64,000 nt of DNA, from the NCBI GenBank assembly GCA_039654915.1, contig CM077597.1:89220001-89284000 (forward strand). The letters run 5' to 3'. Below the pieces are notes generated by a model. The model searched no databases and had not been told where the DNA came from. It was given only the letters and a program-made list of their open reading frames with translations. This document shows, one piece after another, positions 1 through 13,399 of the stretch. The translations under genes and the position numbers were made by a program. Source of the stretch: Aquilaria yunnanensis. Taxonomy: Eukaryota; Streptophyta; Magnoliopsida; Malvales; Thymelaeaceae. The number at the start of each line of letters is the position of its first letter. The stretch's first letter is position 1.

Positions 1-860
1 TATTTATTTTTTTTATTTTAATCTAAACTAGTCTAGTTTGATTGTATAAAAATTAAATTGGGTAATAAATTAATATATTTTTTTTTCTTGCTTTCATTTT
101 TTAGCTCAATTTTAGCAAATTTGATATAATAACATAGAAACATAAAGTCAAAAAATTTCTAAGTTTCTACAACTAAAGTCGGGATTCTTCCCGTTTCTAC
201 CTACATATAAGTTTCTACTAAGACTTAAAACATTTTTTGTTTCTAGAGTCATAGAAACGTAAGTTTCTATGACTTAAGTTGGGATTTTAATAACCATGCT
301 GGAAATCACAAATATACATAGAGGGAGTAGGGCAAGATTTTTTAAATAAAATACTAAAATAACCCTCAAATTTTGAAAATTTTTCAAATAAATAATTAAG
401 GATTAAAAAGCGTCCATTTAGTTGCTAAAATAAACAGCATTAAGTGTCATGTTAGCATTCCGTTAGCCAAGTAAATTTTAGGACTAACAGAGTTGATAGT
501 TTTAACATTATAAAACTTTTGACAACTTTAGTAATTTTAGGATTGACTTGAAAAAAATTTGAAATAGTTACAGAACTGAAAATGTCTTTCCCTTTTCATT
601 TATACATGGGGTTGGGGATTTCTGTCATAATTATGCCTATAAAAAAAAAAATAAAATAAAAGGGCACAAAAAGGAAGGAAAGGCTAAGGCTCAGGCTTGT
701 GACCTTTGTTGGGCCAAAATCCAACGAGTGAGAGTGTTGAATCACTGATGAGGCCACATTCTCATTCATCTTCCTCAGCAACCACCGATTGACCAGACGA
801 CGGTCCTTCATCGGTAATCAGACCAGTTTTCTAATCTAATCTAGACCTCATCACGATCTT
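1..860. other. AT-rich spacer, no gene seen
   Basis: No convincing coding sequence, RNA gene or bounded transposon is visible. Short ORFs lack recognisable domains. Homology with the other NLR loci begins near the right edge, around 860, where the text resembles about 24380-24400. Confidence 0.5.
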
Positions 861-1477
861 TTCCGGGCAAGACCAATAACTAAGATGGAAGGAGGTCTAA
901 CTAAATGCAAACTCTACAGGACAAACTTATGTCTTCCCCTGTTCTTATCTCCATGGTAACAACCCAGCTCCAATCTTCCACTTAATTTATGGCCCATATT
1001 TTTTTTCTCATTTTTTAATCATTCTGTGTTCTGGTTGTTTAGTAGTTAATCACTTGAAAATTTTGTCTTGATTCTAAACTCTGTTACTGTGGGATTTACT
1101 AATCTTAGGGTGTACTTGGGAGATTATGGATGAGTGTTAGTGATTATTTTATATATAGTAATAATTTTCTGAACTTGTGTATTAATCGGGTGCTAGGAAT
1201 TATATGAAATCTAGAACAAGCATAAAAACTGATAAATTCTCTTCAGCAGGACTTGCAAATCCAATCTACATTTTTCCCTCGGTTGTTGCTTTGTACAACC
1301 TGTAACAAAGCTCAGTCTTCAAAATCCTCCCTCAATAGCATTAATATACTACTCTTGACTCGGTTAGTTTAAGAAATAGACTAACACATAAGCATATTGT
1401 AATTGATGAGAGGTTTCAGAAAACTAGTTCAAGGATATAAACCGTAGCTGTAGCAATATTTCAACATAGAAGCATAT

Positions 1478-4400
1478 TGTGAGAACCCTTACTTTACCAA
1501 GTAATTAATTTATTTTATTTACATAATCCTTGATAAGATTACACTTGCAAGCTAGGTTTAAGTCAAGTCAATGAGTCAAATTGTCCTTGGAGTTCATAGG
1601 ATTAAAAATCTAAGGTAAATTGACCACAAGGGCAACTAGGGGCATTTTGGTAATTTGGCATGTCAAAGGTTAAAATGTAACCAAGAGAGATATAATTGAG
1701 CTTCTAGAGGTGAAATGAATATCTCGATGATATTCGAACTCAGTTTGACCAAAGATTGGCCTTTTTTTGCTAAGGAAGCAAGGAAGGGTAAAATGGTAAT
1801 TTTTAGGTCAAAGATGGTCAAAAAGGGTCTGAAAAGGTGATAAATGGTATTTGAAACCATTTTGTGAAATTTGGTGAATTTTGGAGTTAAATTGACCAAG
1901 TTTGAGACTTTTCTTGCATTTGAAGCTAATAAGGGCATTTTGATAATTTTGGTTGGTCAAAATTGGTCAAACTCGAGTCAAACCTGGGAAACCAGATTCA
2001 AAACTGGTCAAGGCCATGAAAATACATGGTTGGAAGTGGAGGAAAGATAATCTAGGAATTTAAGTGCAAATAAAAACATATTTGAGAATTTTATGGAGGT
2101 AACTTCCTTTTAACAAATGGTTATGAGGCCTAAAAGACACTTTCACCCCAAGCACCTCTTGGAAACTTTAGGGAATGAGGCAACCTGGTTTTGAGGCAGA
2201 AAATAAGGTTACAAAAACGTGGAAGAGCCCATATTTCCCTTGGTTAAAAGGGCTAAACCACTACTAACCATGTAAAGGCCTTAATCCTCCACCATTTTAA
2301 CCCTTTCACCCATTTTCCATCTTTATTCATTCCCAAACACTCCAGCTCACTTCCTTCTCTTACTCTGCCCATTTAGCACATCCTAAACCCTCCAAAACAT
2401 AGAAACTCACCAAAGAAATAAAAGAAAAATAAGAGAAAAAGAGATTGTAAGTGAGAAATCAAGGAGAGAATGTGTTTGTTGTAAGGGAGGGCTTAGGAGT
2501 TTGGTTTTCTTTCTTCTCCAAGAGGTGGCCACAGTTTTAGGCTGTTTATTTTGAGATGAGAAACTTTATTTTACCAGACATTGGTTTCCTCTTCTTTAAA
2601 CAACAACATTTTTTATTATAAAAACCATTGGTTGTTGAGGTTAAGCCTGGTGAGAAGGAGAAGAACTGTGGAGCTTCAAAAAGGAGTTTTGGTTTGAGAT
2701 TTTCTACCAAGGTGAGGAGGTCATTTTGATTTGTTTATGTGTAGTAAAAAAAAAACGTTGCCCCTAGGTGAAAAAAAAAGTTATTGATTGGTCAAGTGGT
2801 AATTTTACTATGTAGTTAAAGGATTCCAAGGAGATTAGGAAAATACTCTTGGTGCTTGAAACTTGAGCTTGCAAGGTGGTGATCTACACAAGGGTAAGGT
2901 GTTCTAGCCCTTCTCTCTTTGGGAAGCTTTGGCCGTGTTTTAGCTTTTAAAAGCTAGGACAAATGGTAGGGTAAAAAGGGCACGGGGTGACCAATATAGC
3001 CAAAGAGCGCTCATGTGGCACTAAGGTCAGACTTAGCTCCTAGTTTTGGGCAATAGGTGGTGTCCTTGGTGCATGGGCTATAAAATGGTGTGCGGACTGT
3101 AAAATGGTGTGTGGACCAAGCATTGGGTGCTTGGTAGATGAGTGTGGCTGAACCTTCAAGGTTTGGCAAGCACAAGAAAGGTGTGCCTCAGTTTGGGTGT
3201 GTAGGTGTTGTGATCGAGCTCAAAAGCTCGGTATGTGGTTGTGCGTGTGTGACATGGGCTTCTAGGTGCATTAGTATTTTGGGGGTGCCTAGGAGCATGG
3301 TTATTTGACTGCCCCTCAAGGGGTCATACAATCGTGTGTGCCTAAGGGGTTCCCGATAGCACACCCAAGGTGCGCGTGTGCATATGCCTACGGGCTCATG
3401 GCTGTGCGCACCTAGGAGGTCGTATAGGCATGACCTATGGGCTTGGTTTCTATGTGGGCCTTAGGTTATGCTTTGGGTATGACCCATGTTGGGGAGCCCA
3501 CAATAGAAATCCTAGGGCCCAAATGACACTCAAGCCTGCTAAATGACTTGGGCCACAAATAAGCACACACATTGGCCCAATGGGGAATAAGTCCCAAGGT
3601 AGGGCAAAATACATCCATGGGCACTAGAACACACATCAAATTGGGTCAAACCCGGCTGCATGCAATAAGAGAGTTTTTGAACTAGTGAAAGCTGGCAAGC
3701 TCAGGGGCAAATGCAATGATGCATGCTCAAGGGCAAAAATGGACCAATGGGTATTTTGTTTGTTTGTTTGTTTGTTTGTTTGCTTGCTTGCTTGTGTGAA
3801 AAGTATGAGGAGTCATGCACCCCAAAGGGCATGATATGATGATCATTATATAATACTCCACGCCATATGAGCTCGTGGCACGCTCATGTAGTTTATGGGC
3901 AAGGTTTGTGCATCCATGGCAATGTATGCATATGGTCCATTATGTGTAATGTTGTTATGTATTGTTTGTTTTAGAATGTCTTATTAAGTATTTTATATAC
4001 TTACCCTTATTGTTAATATGCAGATAATATCATTTAGGAGATAAATAATCTATAGTGATTATTTGATAGTTGTTTATTAGTTTATCATAGGTACATTTTG
4101 CATACACTACATGTTCATTTTTCATATGTTGCATACACTTATGGTTAAAGTCTAACTTCAAATTTATTTGCCTTATACAGCAAGGTATTCGGGCAAGGAC
4201 ATTTTGGGTCGCTATTCACTTGGGTTTCTTTCCCCAGGCAAAGGTCGACATCATTTTGTAGCACGGTGGTAGTAGCTAGTAGGAGGTCTACTAGTATTGA
4301 CTTTGACTTAGCATAACCATGACATATATTATTATTAATTTGGGTTAGGCTTATCAACCCATAACATCACTTGCTTAGGTTGATAGGCAAAACACTTAGA

Positions 4401-4784
4401 TATTGTGTTGCTGAAGTATTTACTTGTTATAAGTGTAGTTTTCATCCACAGTTTGACATGATATATTATTTGTGCATGCATGAGCATTAAAAGTGTTTTT
4501 CTTACGCGGCCACACATTTATTTCATGTTTTCTTTAAATCTCGCTAAACCACTATCTTAGTTTAATAAACTTAAGTGTTTTATTAGAACTAAGTAAATGT
4601 TTTTGTTAATTCTCAAGTAAATACTAAATGCTAGGCAAGTTGCTAGGATTTACATAGTAAATCTCGGCAAAAAATCCTAAAAATGAGAAATGATTCTGAC
4701 CTAATTAAGAGTTTGGATTAGGCAACAGAATAATTTAGCGTAATTATAAAATTAATTAAATATTTATTAGGACGGTTCCTCACA
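1478..4784. mobile_element. Solo LTR, 3.3 kb, target-site duplication CATAT
   Basis: The block begins TGTGAGAACC and ends GGTTCCTCACA, so it has TG...CA ends with the inverted TGTGAG/CTCACA typical of LTRs. It is flanked by a perfect 5-bp direct repeat CATAT (1473-1477 and 4785-4789). The paralogous sites near 25070-25095 and 43460-43475 are empty and carry a single CATAT in the same context. There is no coding ORF, primer-binding site or second LTR, so this is a recombined solo LTR. It contains a TTTG/TTGC microsatellite. The length suggests a Ty3/gypsy family, but the lineage is not assigned. Confidence 0.9.
3747..3796. repeat. (TTTG)n-(TTGC)n microsatellite
   Basis: About seven TTTG-type units run into three TTGC-type units. 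The repeat lies inside the solo LTR. Confidence 0.85.
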
Positions 4785-4789
4785 CATAT

Positions 4790-6261
4790 ACTGTCTGAAA
4801 ACAACACTCGCATAAAAAAGAGTTGAGCAACTCTGAGTTCATACCACTTAGGCCTTAGGGACAGTACTGAACCTGGAAAGGCATTATTACATGGCAGATT
4901 GCCATAAACCAACTTTATAACACAACTGTTCTTAATAAAACATCATTACAGAAGTTCCACACTCTGTAGGATTATTACATTATGAAGGATTGCCAACTTC
5001 TCTTCCCAGCTATTTTTTACTCCCTGGAAAGCAAATAGAAGGTATTTCCTGAAACTCCTCAAGGCAGAACCCAAGAACAACTTAAAGCTCATTGGTTGCA
5101 AACCTGCAGTTTTTGAAACCAACGATAACAGCTGCACTATCCAGCTGGCTCGGCCTGCACTTCCCTATTCATCTGTGTACAGCATAATAAGAGAAATGAG
5201 GGTGACATTGATTAGCTCAGTAAGTCTTGTGAATAATGTTGTGCACATACACTTTGAAATTTGAACTTATGCTTTTCCTGCAAAACAGATGGCCTAAGCA
5301 CAATCAGGCAGTTAACTCAACACTTCACTACTTACTGGATAAACCTACAAAGCTGCTATCTGCCAAACACAACTCTTAACCAAACATCTTAACGTGAGAT
5401 AACTACGCTTTCAGTCTTTAAGCTTGTATATAAGAGCTAGAGATCAAATTCATAGAAAACACAGAAGACTACACATGCTGGAAGTTAATAGTATTAAACA
5501 TCAAAACTATGCATTAGGACAACATTAAGCACTTACAGTACCCTTCCCACCCTAAAACCTTTTCTGCAGGCTCTGCTTCAACCAATTTTCTCAATGTGAT
5601 TAATTACTTGCCAAGACTTGGAGCCTTAAAGAACAAACTATATGAGGTTCATGCACTCTTCCCTTGAACTAAAATTAGGAAATCCTGCACACTAATTAGG
5701 AAAACATTCACAAGTAACCTATCAATATAAAACAAGCATATACCAGTCCAGTTATCTCAATGATAAGTAGTTCCCTATTTCACGTTTGTTGTTTCAGGAG
5801 ACTATAAAACAAAAATTTGGAAACAAATACAATTACCAAGGTATGCAATCTTAAAATCATGATGCAAGACAAAAAAAAAAAAGACAAAATCATCACCTCT
5901 TCCATTCTACAGTGATTGGCATATTTTAAAATTTTTCTGTCTCAAAATGAATGACACACTTTCATATTTATGCAATTCTTTTTTCCAATTCTATCCATGC
6001 CACCAAGTCATATAGTCATTTAGAATGATTTTTTTTTTTTTTTTGATGTGATTGTGTGACTTAGTTAGGGGTGACTATGACAAAACATACACACTATATT
6101 TATTTGTCACAGCATCCTTAATATTTACAATAAAGGAATTGCGTCAATCATTTCCAGACGGAAGTATAATACAGCAAAACAGTAATCGAGTCCAAGTCAT
6201 TGGTGTCTAAATTTGGAGTATCTTAACATTACTAAAAAGAACAAGAATTCACTTTTTTAAA
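4790..6261 (-). other. Downstream flank of NLR1, probable 3' UTR or fifth exon
   Basis: This stretch is homologous to 25100-26153 and 42650-43450 in the other two copies. A candidate acceptor with a conserved context lies near 5171 (minus-strand ...TACACAG followed by ATGAAT). The same position in the other loci reads TTGTCCACAG then ATGAAC. Exon 4 contains a good donor (G/GTAAT) just before its stop, so transcripts could splice to this segment and end a few codons later. The small reading frame at 4946-5137 has homologues at the same place in both other loci, but its coding status is unproven. Confidence 0.4.
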
Positions 6262-9200
6262 TTATTTATTACCTTCTGGATATGTTGATTCATCTTTAAA
6301 TAGCTCCTTCTCTAGAATATTGAGATCATCATAGCTGACCAAAGGCCAGGTTATCCCTTCCTCAGACTGGAGCACCAGATAAGTATCTTTCTCATGCTGC
6401 GCCACCAATATCCTTGGTATCAGGCAGACAAAAACATGGGGATGTTTCATAAAAATAAAACATTGGGATGCTAACGATTTGGTTTAATTACACTGACGCC
6501 CCTCAACTTTTGTCAAAATACACTTAACTGGAGATTTCAAAATCTATACTTTGCCTAATTTCCTGACATTGTTAGTCAACCATCAGCCAATAGCATGTAC
6601 TGTTACTGAGCAATCTAAAAAATCGGTTTTCCCCTCTGTTAAAGGCATTGTTAAGAAAATCAACGGAAAAGTTAGATTTTAACACTTGTGGGGTTAGTTA
6701 TATATTATATAAGACCTGTGGGCTAAGTGTAGCTAACCTAAGACTTAAATGATTCTGTTTAGTAGTAATTTGGTATGCACCTTTTTGTACTCATTGTCAT
6801 CATCTTCAGTTCCTTGATACTTCTCTCTCAGAATGTCCCATGCATCTTTTGCAGAGTTTGCTCCAGTAATCATCTGACGCAACTCCTGCTGCTTCATTAC
6901 TGCTTGTTGAATAATGGATAGAGCTTGAGCATCTCTTTTCTTGTCTTCCTTTAACGAGGGAGTATCAATTCCCTCTTTAACGATCTCCCATAGATCTTGC
7001 GACAGTAGATATGTCTTCATCTCCACACGCCAAAGCTCATAGTTTTCCCCTAAGAATCGTGGCAATGGAATTAATGGCTGAGCTGTGTTTGTCGTCGAGG
7101 TTGAAGAAGATGCTGCCAAATTGGACAATGCCTAATACACATGAAGAGAACAATAATCAAAGGCACTATTACAAGTATGATTCTGCATGAAATGAATGCA
7201 AATTGATTTGGGAGGGTACCTCTGTTTTACCATACACAAGTCCGGTTGACTTGTCAACCAAGAATCTGGTGTTGTTCTGGGGGCATGCTTCAATTCTAAG
7301 AGAAATCATAGAAGGGAAGGTGAAATGATAACCCACGGGGCTGAAGCATACGAGAGATGGCAGGTCAACAAGTGACAATTTTCTTAGCATGGGAAACCCC
7401 AGTTCCGAATTCTGATGATATTTAACATCCAAATGCGCTTCCTGATCTGTGAATATCTGTGTTAAAGAAGCTAAGTCTTTTACTATGAAGCTCTTGAGTT
7501 TTGGAAACCGTGCAAAGCCGATAGGGAACAAACTCTTCAACCGAGGGCAAACCTTGATTTCGATTTCAGTCAAGTTAGGGAAGTATATAGGATGGTATTG
7601 AGTTTGAGATTCTGCTGTTATTGAACCGGCAGGTTGATCATCTTCAATTATGTGCTCCAGTTTGTCACACCAAGTTATGCTTAGATGCATCAGCAGGGGA
7701 ATGTTTCGGGCACTTGACGGTGTTAAGACATATCTTAGCTTGACATCAAAGAGTTCCAGGTGAGCAATATTTTGCATTCCTATGACCTGGCTGTGATCCC
7801 TCCATAAAGCCGTTGATCTAACCCCGACTGCCAGTCTTAGATGCTTTAAGGTTGAAAGGTAGGGATCGCCTTCATGATCAAATAACTCAGTAGAATTTAC
7901 TACCATGAAACGTGATAAACTCGCTGACTTATCTCTCAAAGCAGAGATTTCCGTTTCCCGATGCTTGCTAGATATCCCAAAGTATTGTAAGTTCAGTCTC
8001 TGGACAAAAGAATTGGAGAAAAGGAAAATGTTATTTATTAATGTTGGAAGATTCTTCAAAAACATTTAGAACAATGGCTGACCGGACTGTATATATATAA
8101 CAAACAATAAGCAGGGAGAGCAATGATGATGAGAAACACCTTTAATCGTGGACGATCTTCTTTCTTCGGGGTGACTACGAAAGGTTCAAGCTTCTCACTG
8201 AATAACAGTGCAAACTCTTCTAGTGGTGCCTGCAGGATGTCTGCTCCTTTCCTGATGCTCCTCAAACCCGTAAATTCCAAGTTCAAGCACTTTAACTCTG
8301 GGAGCACAAGGGCATGAGTTTGCAGGTTGCTTGCCTCCCCATTGCACATGAAGACATGTTGTAAATTATTGCACTGTTTTATTTCAAGCTCTCTCAACTG
8401 TGGAAGACCTTCGGCCATGGAGTCTGGGAAAACATATTCCAGTTCTGAACATGATTCTATCTTTAGGGTCGTCAACTTGGGCAAGCACAATGAGTTAAGA
8501 CAAGGGTCTTCCATGGAAATCGACTTCAAGTTGTCGCAATGACATATGTGGAGGCTTTCTAGTTGCTTTAGGCCTGCAACAACATGGGTGGGAAACAGAG
8601 ATTCACATTTTAGTCCACAAGAGTCTATAACCATAACCTTGAGCTTTTCAAAGCTTATCTGTGCTTCCCCCTTCCACAAGCAAGACAAGGAACCTAAGTT
8701 CTGCAGCTCCAAATTTGTCAGATTCGGGAATCCAAGGACAGGTTTCATATGGTTTTTTGTCTCAATGCTACACCCTCCCATGTTTTGCTGTACTTCCTTC
8801 AATTCTGTTGCATCGACAAGGCATTCTAAACTGTCACATTTATCAAGTTTGAGGATCTCCAATTGATTCAACCCTTGTTTACTGAAGGTTGGGAAAAGAT
8901 TTCGACAGCCCTTTACGCCATTCAGTTCAAGGTGTTTCACCTTCAAGTTAATGGAAGAATTCATGTCAGGCACCTCTATGCCAGCATCAGTTATGTATAG
9001 CTCTTCAAGTTTGGATAGTTGCCCTATCCAATCAAGAGATACTGATGCAGGAAGCTTCACACAAGATAGCTCCAACAACTTTAGGCTAGATAGTTCCCCC
9101 AATACATCTAGTAGCTCATCAATGTCGCAAGAAATGAAGCATAGAGTCTCGAGATTAGTCAACTTCCCCAAGGAAGGAAGGTCCCTTAATTTGTAACCTT

Positions 9201-10953
9201 GCAGCTGTAAAGTCCGGAGGTCCATCAGGAGTTGAATTCCTTCTAGTGATAAGCATTTCCGTGTTTCAACGGATGAGGCGCGATCCAACAGGAACAAAAC
9301 CTTGAGGTTCACCATCCTTTTGAAAACTGAAGTGGGATATGTTACTGGATCCTTGACCTTTTCTTCTTCTTCTTCTTCTTCTTTCGTGAAGGCGATCAGG
9401 TTTTCAAGCTTTGTACATTCCAAGGCATCATGACCGAGAATATCCTTCAATTGTTTATTGCTTAAACAGGCTGTGGAAAGCGAAGGAAAGATGTCAAGAA
9501 AACCATTGCTATTAGATCCTGCTAGGATTTTGTGGCCATCTTGTCCAGCTATCCAATGAGCAAGCCTACGAAACAAGTCGGGCATCTTGACAACTTGATC
9601 TTTCTGAACTTCCAACAATGAGTAAGATTGGAGATCAGAGATTAGGCCATGGATTTTTCTCCTCGCCTCGTGGATGGAACCTATACTCTTAAATGATCTT
9701 TGAAGGGCTCCATATGCATATCTTGTGAACTGTTCAAAGGTAGGGCAGTAATCTTCAGGAAAGTGGGAACACAGTATGAAAAATGACTTACTCTCTTGGT
9801 CACTCAAGTAATCATAATGGAGCTTGAGATAGTTGAAGACATGTTCGTTGATGCATCTCACTAAATTCTGGGTAGAACTGACTGATTCTTGCTTCTGTAA
9901 TTCCTCCTTTGTAGTTACAGCTGAGAAAGGCAAACCTCGAGATGCTCCAGCTATCTGCTTTTCCCAATTCTTAAAAGCCAATTGATTATCAGAATGTATG
10001 ATAGAAAAATCGACACTTGACCGACTGGTCCAGAAAAGAATTTGTTTGTACCATCCGCTTGCTTCATGTTCGGTAAGGCCATTGAGTTGGATAGTTGCGT
10101 CACAACCAATGCTGGTACAGACTTGGGGTAGACAAGTGATGACAAGAATTTTGCAGCGTTGGCCATATGGAATTCCTCCTAAAGCTTCAAAGTCAGGCCT
10201 TTTCCACCAAACATCATCAAGGATGATCAGCATCTTCTTCCCATCCTCCAGTTTCTGCTCTAATTTGGATTTAGCGCTCTGTGGAGTGTCTTCTGCCCCT
10301 AGTAAGATACCCATCTGATGCCATATCTTTTCCTTGTCTGGCTCAAACCGTTCCCTGCTATGTGAATCAATCATCAAGACCTGGTCGCAAAGATGTGATT
10401 TTTGAGCTTTCCATGCTACCAGTTTTGCCAATGTCGTCTTGCCAGCTCCTCGGACACCAACCAATCCGATCAAGCTCACCTCTTCATCCTCCAAGGCCGC
10501 CATCATCTCGCAAGCAGCTTGTTTCGCTGACTGGTACATACAGAAACGGCCACGGGTGGGCAACTCGTGACTGGCCGGCTGGTCATTATTGACCGTGGCA
10601 CTTGCTCTTGAAATCTCTTGCTCACTTCTTTTTATCAGCTCTGAGACCCTGGACCTCTCGCGCTCTAGCTTTTTTAGGAGCCTGTTGTGCTTCCAGTTGA
10701 AATGCCTCTTCGGCTGTGTGAACATTTCGTCTTTCAAGTTCATGATGTCTACGAGCGAGGCCTGCCACTTGGCCAGCGTCTCCTGTTGTTGATCCTTCTC
10801 ACTTTCCCGGCCATCGACTTCCGGTTGTGGCTGCTTCATGGTCTCTTCGGCAGCTTCTGTAGTATTGCAGCTGCCAGAACAGAGGTGGGAGAAGCTCCGC
10901 CTCCATCCTGCAGCTCTCTGCCGCCTCTCTGAGCTTCCACCGTCCGTTGTCAT
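6262..10953 (-). CDS. NLR1: CC-NB-ARC-LRR immune receptor with C-terminal Gag-like (DUF4219/UBN2) domain
   Basis: Predicted exons are 10953-8140, 7999-7220, 7131-6781 and 6396-6262. All joins are phase 0 with GT-AG borders, giving about 1359 residues. Exon 1 encodes a coiled-coil-like N-terminus, a P-loop (GVRGAGKTT, about residues 166-174), kinase-2 (LIILDDVW, about 242-249) and GLPF (about 340-343), then leucine-rich repeats interrupted by a run of glutamates. Exon 2 is more LRR, and exon 3 is the Gag-like domain. NLRs of this RPS2/At4g27190-like class sense pathogen effectors in the cytoplasm or at membranes. Two motifs are unusual: the position expected to read MHD is MPD (about 460-462), and RNBS-B has TCL where TSR is usual. 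The start was chosen at the first Met before the coiled coil, matching the paralogues. Splicing and expression are inferred. The exon 4 acceptor (GCGCAG/CAT) is the weakest call. Confidence 0.82.
6781..7131 (-). other. Exon 3 of NLR1: DUF4219/UBN2 copia-Gag-like domain
   Basis: The exon encodes 117 residues after acceptor TTAG/GCATTG and before donor AAAAAG/GTGCAT. The first half has the DUF4219 pattern (ENYELWRVEMKTYLLSQDLW); the second has the UBN2 pattern (DAQALSIIQQ, then AKDAWDILREKYQG). It stops before any zinc knuckle, protease or polymerase, so only the Gag N-terminal region is present. Both borders are phase 0 with respect to the NLR reading frame. Confidence 0.85.
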
Positions 10954-11634
10954 GAGATGAGAGCCAAAGCTTGGATGATGATGGTGATGATGCTTCGAGA
11001 TTTTCTTTCAGGTAAGCCTGGTAAGAAATTTGTAACATCTTCTTTAGTTCAATAATGGCCAAACTCCGCCTGTACCTTTCTTGCCGTTACGTTTATTTTA
11101 TTAAACTCACTACATCTCTCCGACTGTCCCAAACTACTTGTAACTTTTCTTTTTCTTTTCTTTTTTTAATCCCAGAATATTTGTATTTTTATAACTTCGT
11201 CAAAATTTTATTATTCCCCTTCAAGTAAAAATTTTAAGCTTAACTTACTTCTAAAATGTGTATTGTTAGGCATAGTTTTGGACCTTTTTCCCAAGATTAG
11301 CACCATCATATCTCAATTTCTATGAAGATTCAAACATAATTATATTTTTTGTTGAGAGCAATTCTGAAAAGGAATGTATAATATACGTGTGTGTCCCAAT
11401 ATATATAATTTTTATTAAAAAAGTGTACAAAGTGACAAACACGATGAAGTGCGTCACTTTTTTTTGTCTACTTTTCTTTAATTATGCATATTCTTGCATC
11501 ATGCTCATTATGTAAAATTTATGAATAATTATTATTTTAATTATAAGAAACATTGGGCAAACCATTAAAGTGCCAAAAATAAATAAATAAACAACATGAT
11601 GAGAAAACCTAATAAAACACGAATAAAATTCCTA

Positions 11635-12020
11635 CTGCCTTAGTCCTAAAATGTTTGTCACTTTTTCTATTTTTTGTGTCCTAATCCTAAAATGTTCACT
11701 AACTTTACATATTTTATATAACTTCTTCTAAATTTTATTATTCTCTTTTAAGTAGCTTATATATGTGACTGGAAACGTGAAAACTTGGACCAGTTGAAAT
11801 TTAATTGACTTTTGAGGTGTGTATTATTAAGAATACTTCTGATTTTTTAATCCGAAATGAGTACAATAGTATTTGAATTTTCTGAAGGGTTGATAAGTAA
11901 TTGTGTTATTTATAATTAGTAATCTTGAAACAAAAAAAATATTAATATATTTGTGTCTCTACATCCATGATTTTAATTTACAAAACTGAAAAATGACTAA
12001 TATTTTGAAAGTAGAGGCAG
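11635..12020. mobile_element. Stowaway-like MITE upstream of NLR1
   Basis: The ends CTGCCT...AGGCAG are inverted and flanked by TA dinucleotides (11633-11634 and 12021-12022). Subterminal text is also inverted (AAAATGTTTGTCA against rc AAAATATTAGTCA). Equivalent elements lie upstream of NLR2 (31604-32015) and NLR3 (38042-38461), so the insertion predates the duplications. Confidence 0.65.
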
Positions 12021-12629
12021 TAGTATAAACGATTAGATGAGACCAAAATGGTTTTATTATAATGTACATAAAATGTATAATTATTTTCCTTAAAACAATG
12101 TACATAATTATTTTAAATAAATTCAAGCGTCAAAGATTTGTAGCATAAACCTTAGAATGATAGAAAACAAAATTGTGAGATCAAAGTGAGTTCGAAAATC
12201 GAATAAATCAAACATGCTTTAAATTAAAAAATTAACTTCAAAGAAATGGGATTAAGAGATTCAATACTCTAGCCAATTAAAGAAATAGCAAAAAATCTTA
12301 GTCTAGAAAAGTGATAGCCACTTTCCTCCAAATTCTAAGATCCCAGCTCCTAGATTAATTAAAGACTAATCACCTAAAAATAGCCATAAAAAGAGCATAT
12401 CAAAAAGCAATTCAAAACATAGAAAAATTAACTTATCCTAGCAGTTAGTTGCAGTGGCGAAAACGTAACTTCACAAAAGGAGTTGCACGAACCTTTCCAG
12501 AAAGATCAAGGACTAACCTTGTAAATAAGCCCATTTTCCTGTCACATACATGACGACCCAACCAACGTCGTCCTCTTCGCCATTCACTTTTGGATTGATC
12601 AATTCATGCTCCATCTTTGCCGATCACAA

Positions 12630-12870
12630 GGGCCTGAACATTATCCACAAATCTCCGGTTACTTCTCAAACTTATGAAAAATTCATCAAAATTACTCGAA
12701 AATAAAATAAAATCGATAATTCTTAATTCAAGTTCACTAATAATTCTAAACTACAGTTAATAACCTTACCATCTCCTCGCTGCCCCTAAGAGATGAAGGA
12801 GAGAAGTTAAGACGAAACCTAGCAAGCCTGTTTGTGATCTCTTCTTATAGCAAAATAGAAATCACTAGCC
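12630..12870. repeat. Dispersed repeat, reverse-complement copy at 51040-51300
   Basis: Long stretches match in inverse orientation, for example AAATAGAAATCACTAGCCCC here and its complement near 51045-51065. The adjoining block at 12900-13130 is contiguous here but separated by several kilobases in the other copy. This locus thus records the pre-insertion arrangement. Confidence 0.7.
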
Positions 12871-12899
12871 CCTTCTTTTTCATTTTTTTTAATATTCCA

Positions 12900-13345
12900 C
12901 ACCCTTAAGTGTTCCGCGGGCTTTTTTTTTTTTTTTTTTTTTTCTATTTGCAACTTGACATTTTTAAATCTGAAGAATATATATATAATTTACTGATCAA
13001 AAGCTTCTCGGACATTTTCTAGGTTGACGGTGGCCGGAGGGAAAGCATCTACTCTTCCGACCAAAGGAAAAGATGATGCTTGAGACATTTGTCTCTTTTC
13101 CTTTAACGCGCGGATGAATGACTAGTAAAGAGTTTTTAATATTTCTTGTTAGTGGGGAAAAAGTGTAAGTTCTGAAATTATAGGAGAAATATGTAAAAGT
13201 ATACGAAATATGAAGAATAAATGTAATTTACTCGAAAGCTTTTCAGACATTATCTTTAGGCTGATCGAGGGAATGCATTTACTTTTCCGACAAAAGGAAA
13301 AGTTTGATGCTTTGGGCATTTTCCTTTTTGCTTTAATGGACAGAA
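12900..13345. repeat. Dispersed repeat with tandem partial copy
   Basis: The unit at about 12935-13130 (core: AAAGCTTCTCGGACATTTTC, GTTGACGGTGGCCGGAGGG) recurs in degraded form at about 13225-13345 and as the reverse complement at 46565-46770. A long poly-T run lies at its left. No coding potential is seen. Confidence 0.65.
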
Positions 13346-13399
13346 TGATTGAGGATCAATTTAGCTGGAAGTTTTTAAAATGTATTGTGAGTATTTATT

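Larger units (their letters stand above)
860..12240. repeat. Segmental duplication block holding NLR1
   Basis: Flanks, introns and exons here match the block at about 24400-32235 and, inverted, about 37800-44200. Shared landmarks include the sequence near 900-1470 (matching about 24390-25080), the 3' flank near 4946-5180, the gene itself, the MITE at 11635 and the AT-rich tail ending near 12235. The main differences are the solo LTR inserted at 1478 and greater overall divergence than between the other two copies. It is therefore the most distant of the three. Confidence 0.8.

Noticed and set aside
4946..5137. Small minus frame with counterparts at 25192-25398 and 43169-43357 as a separate gene
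   Set aside because: Although positionally conserved, the frames diverge by indels and follow a candidate splice acceptor. They are better explained as 3' UTR or last exon of the NLR genes.
6745..7128. The UBN2 frame as an independent copia gag insertion
   Set aside because: There is no LTR, primer-binding site, zinc knuckle or pol. The exon has conserved splice borders and phase in three loci, which fits an NLR exon better.
8123..10932. Several plus-strand frames opposite NLR1 (and the same opposite NLR2 and NLR3)
   Set aside because: They are antisense shadows of the NLR exons, with matching positions in each paralogue and no domain.
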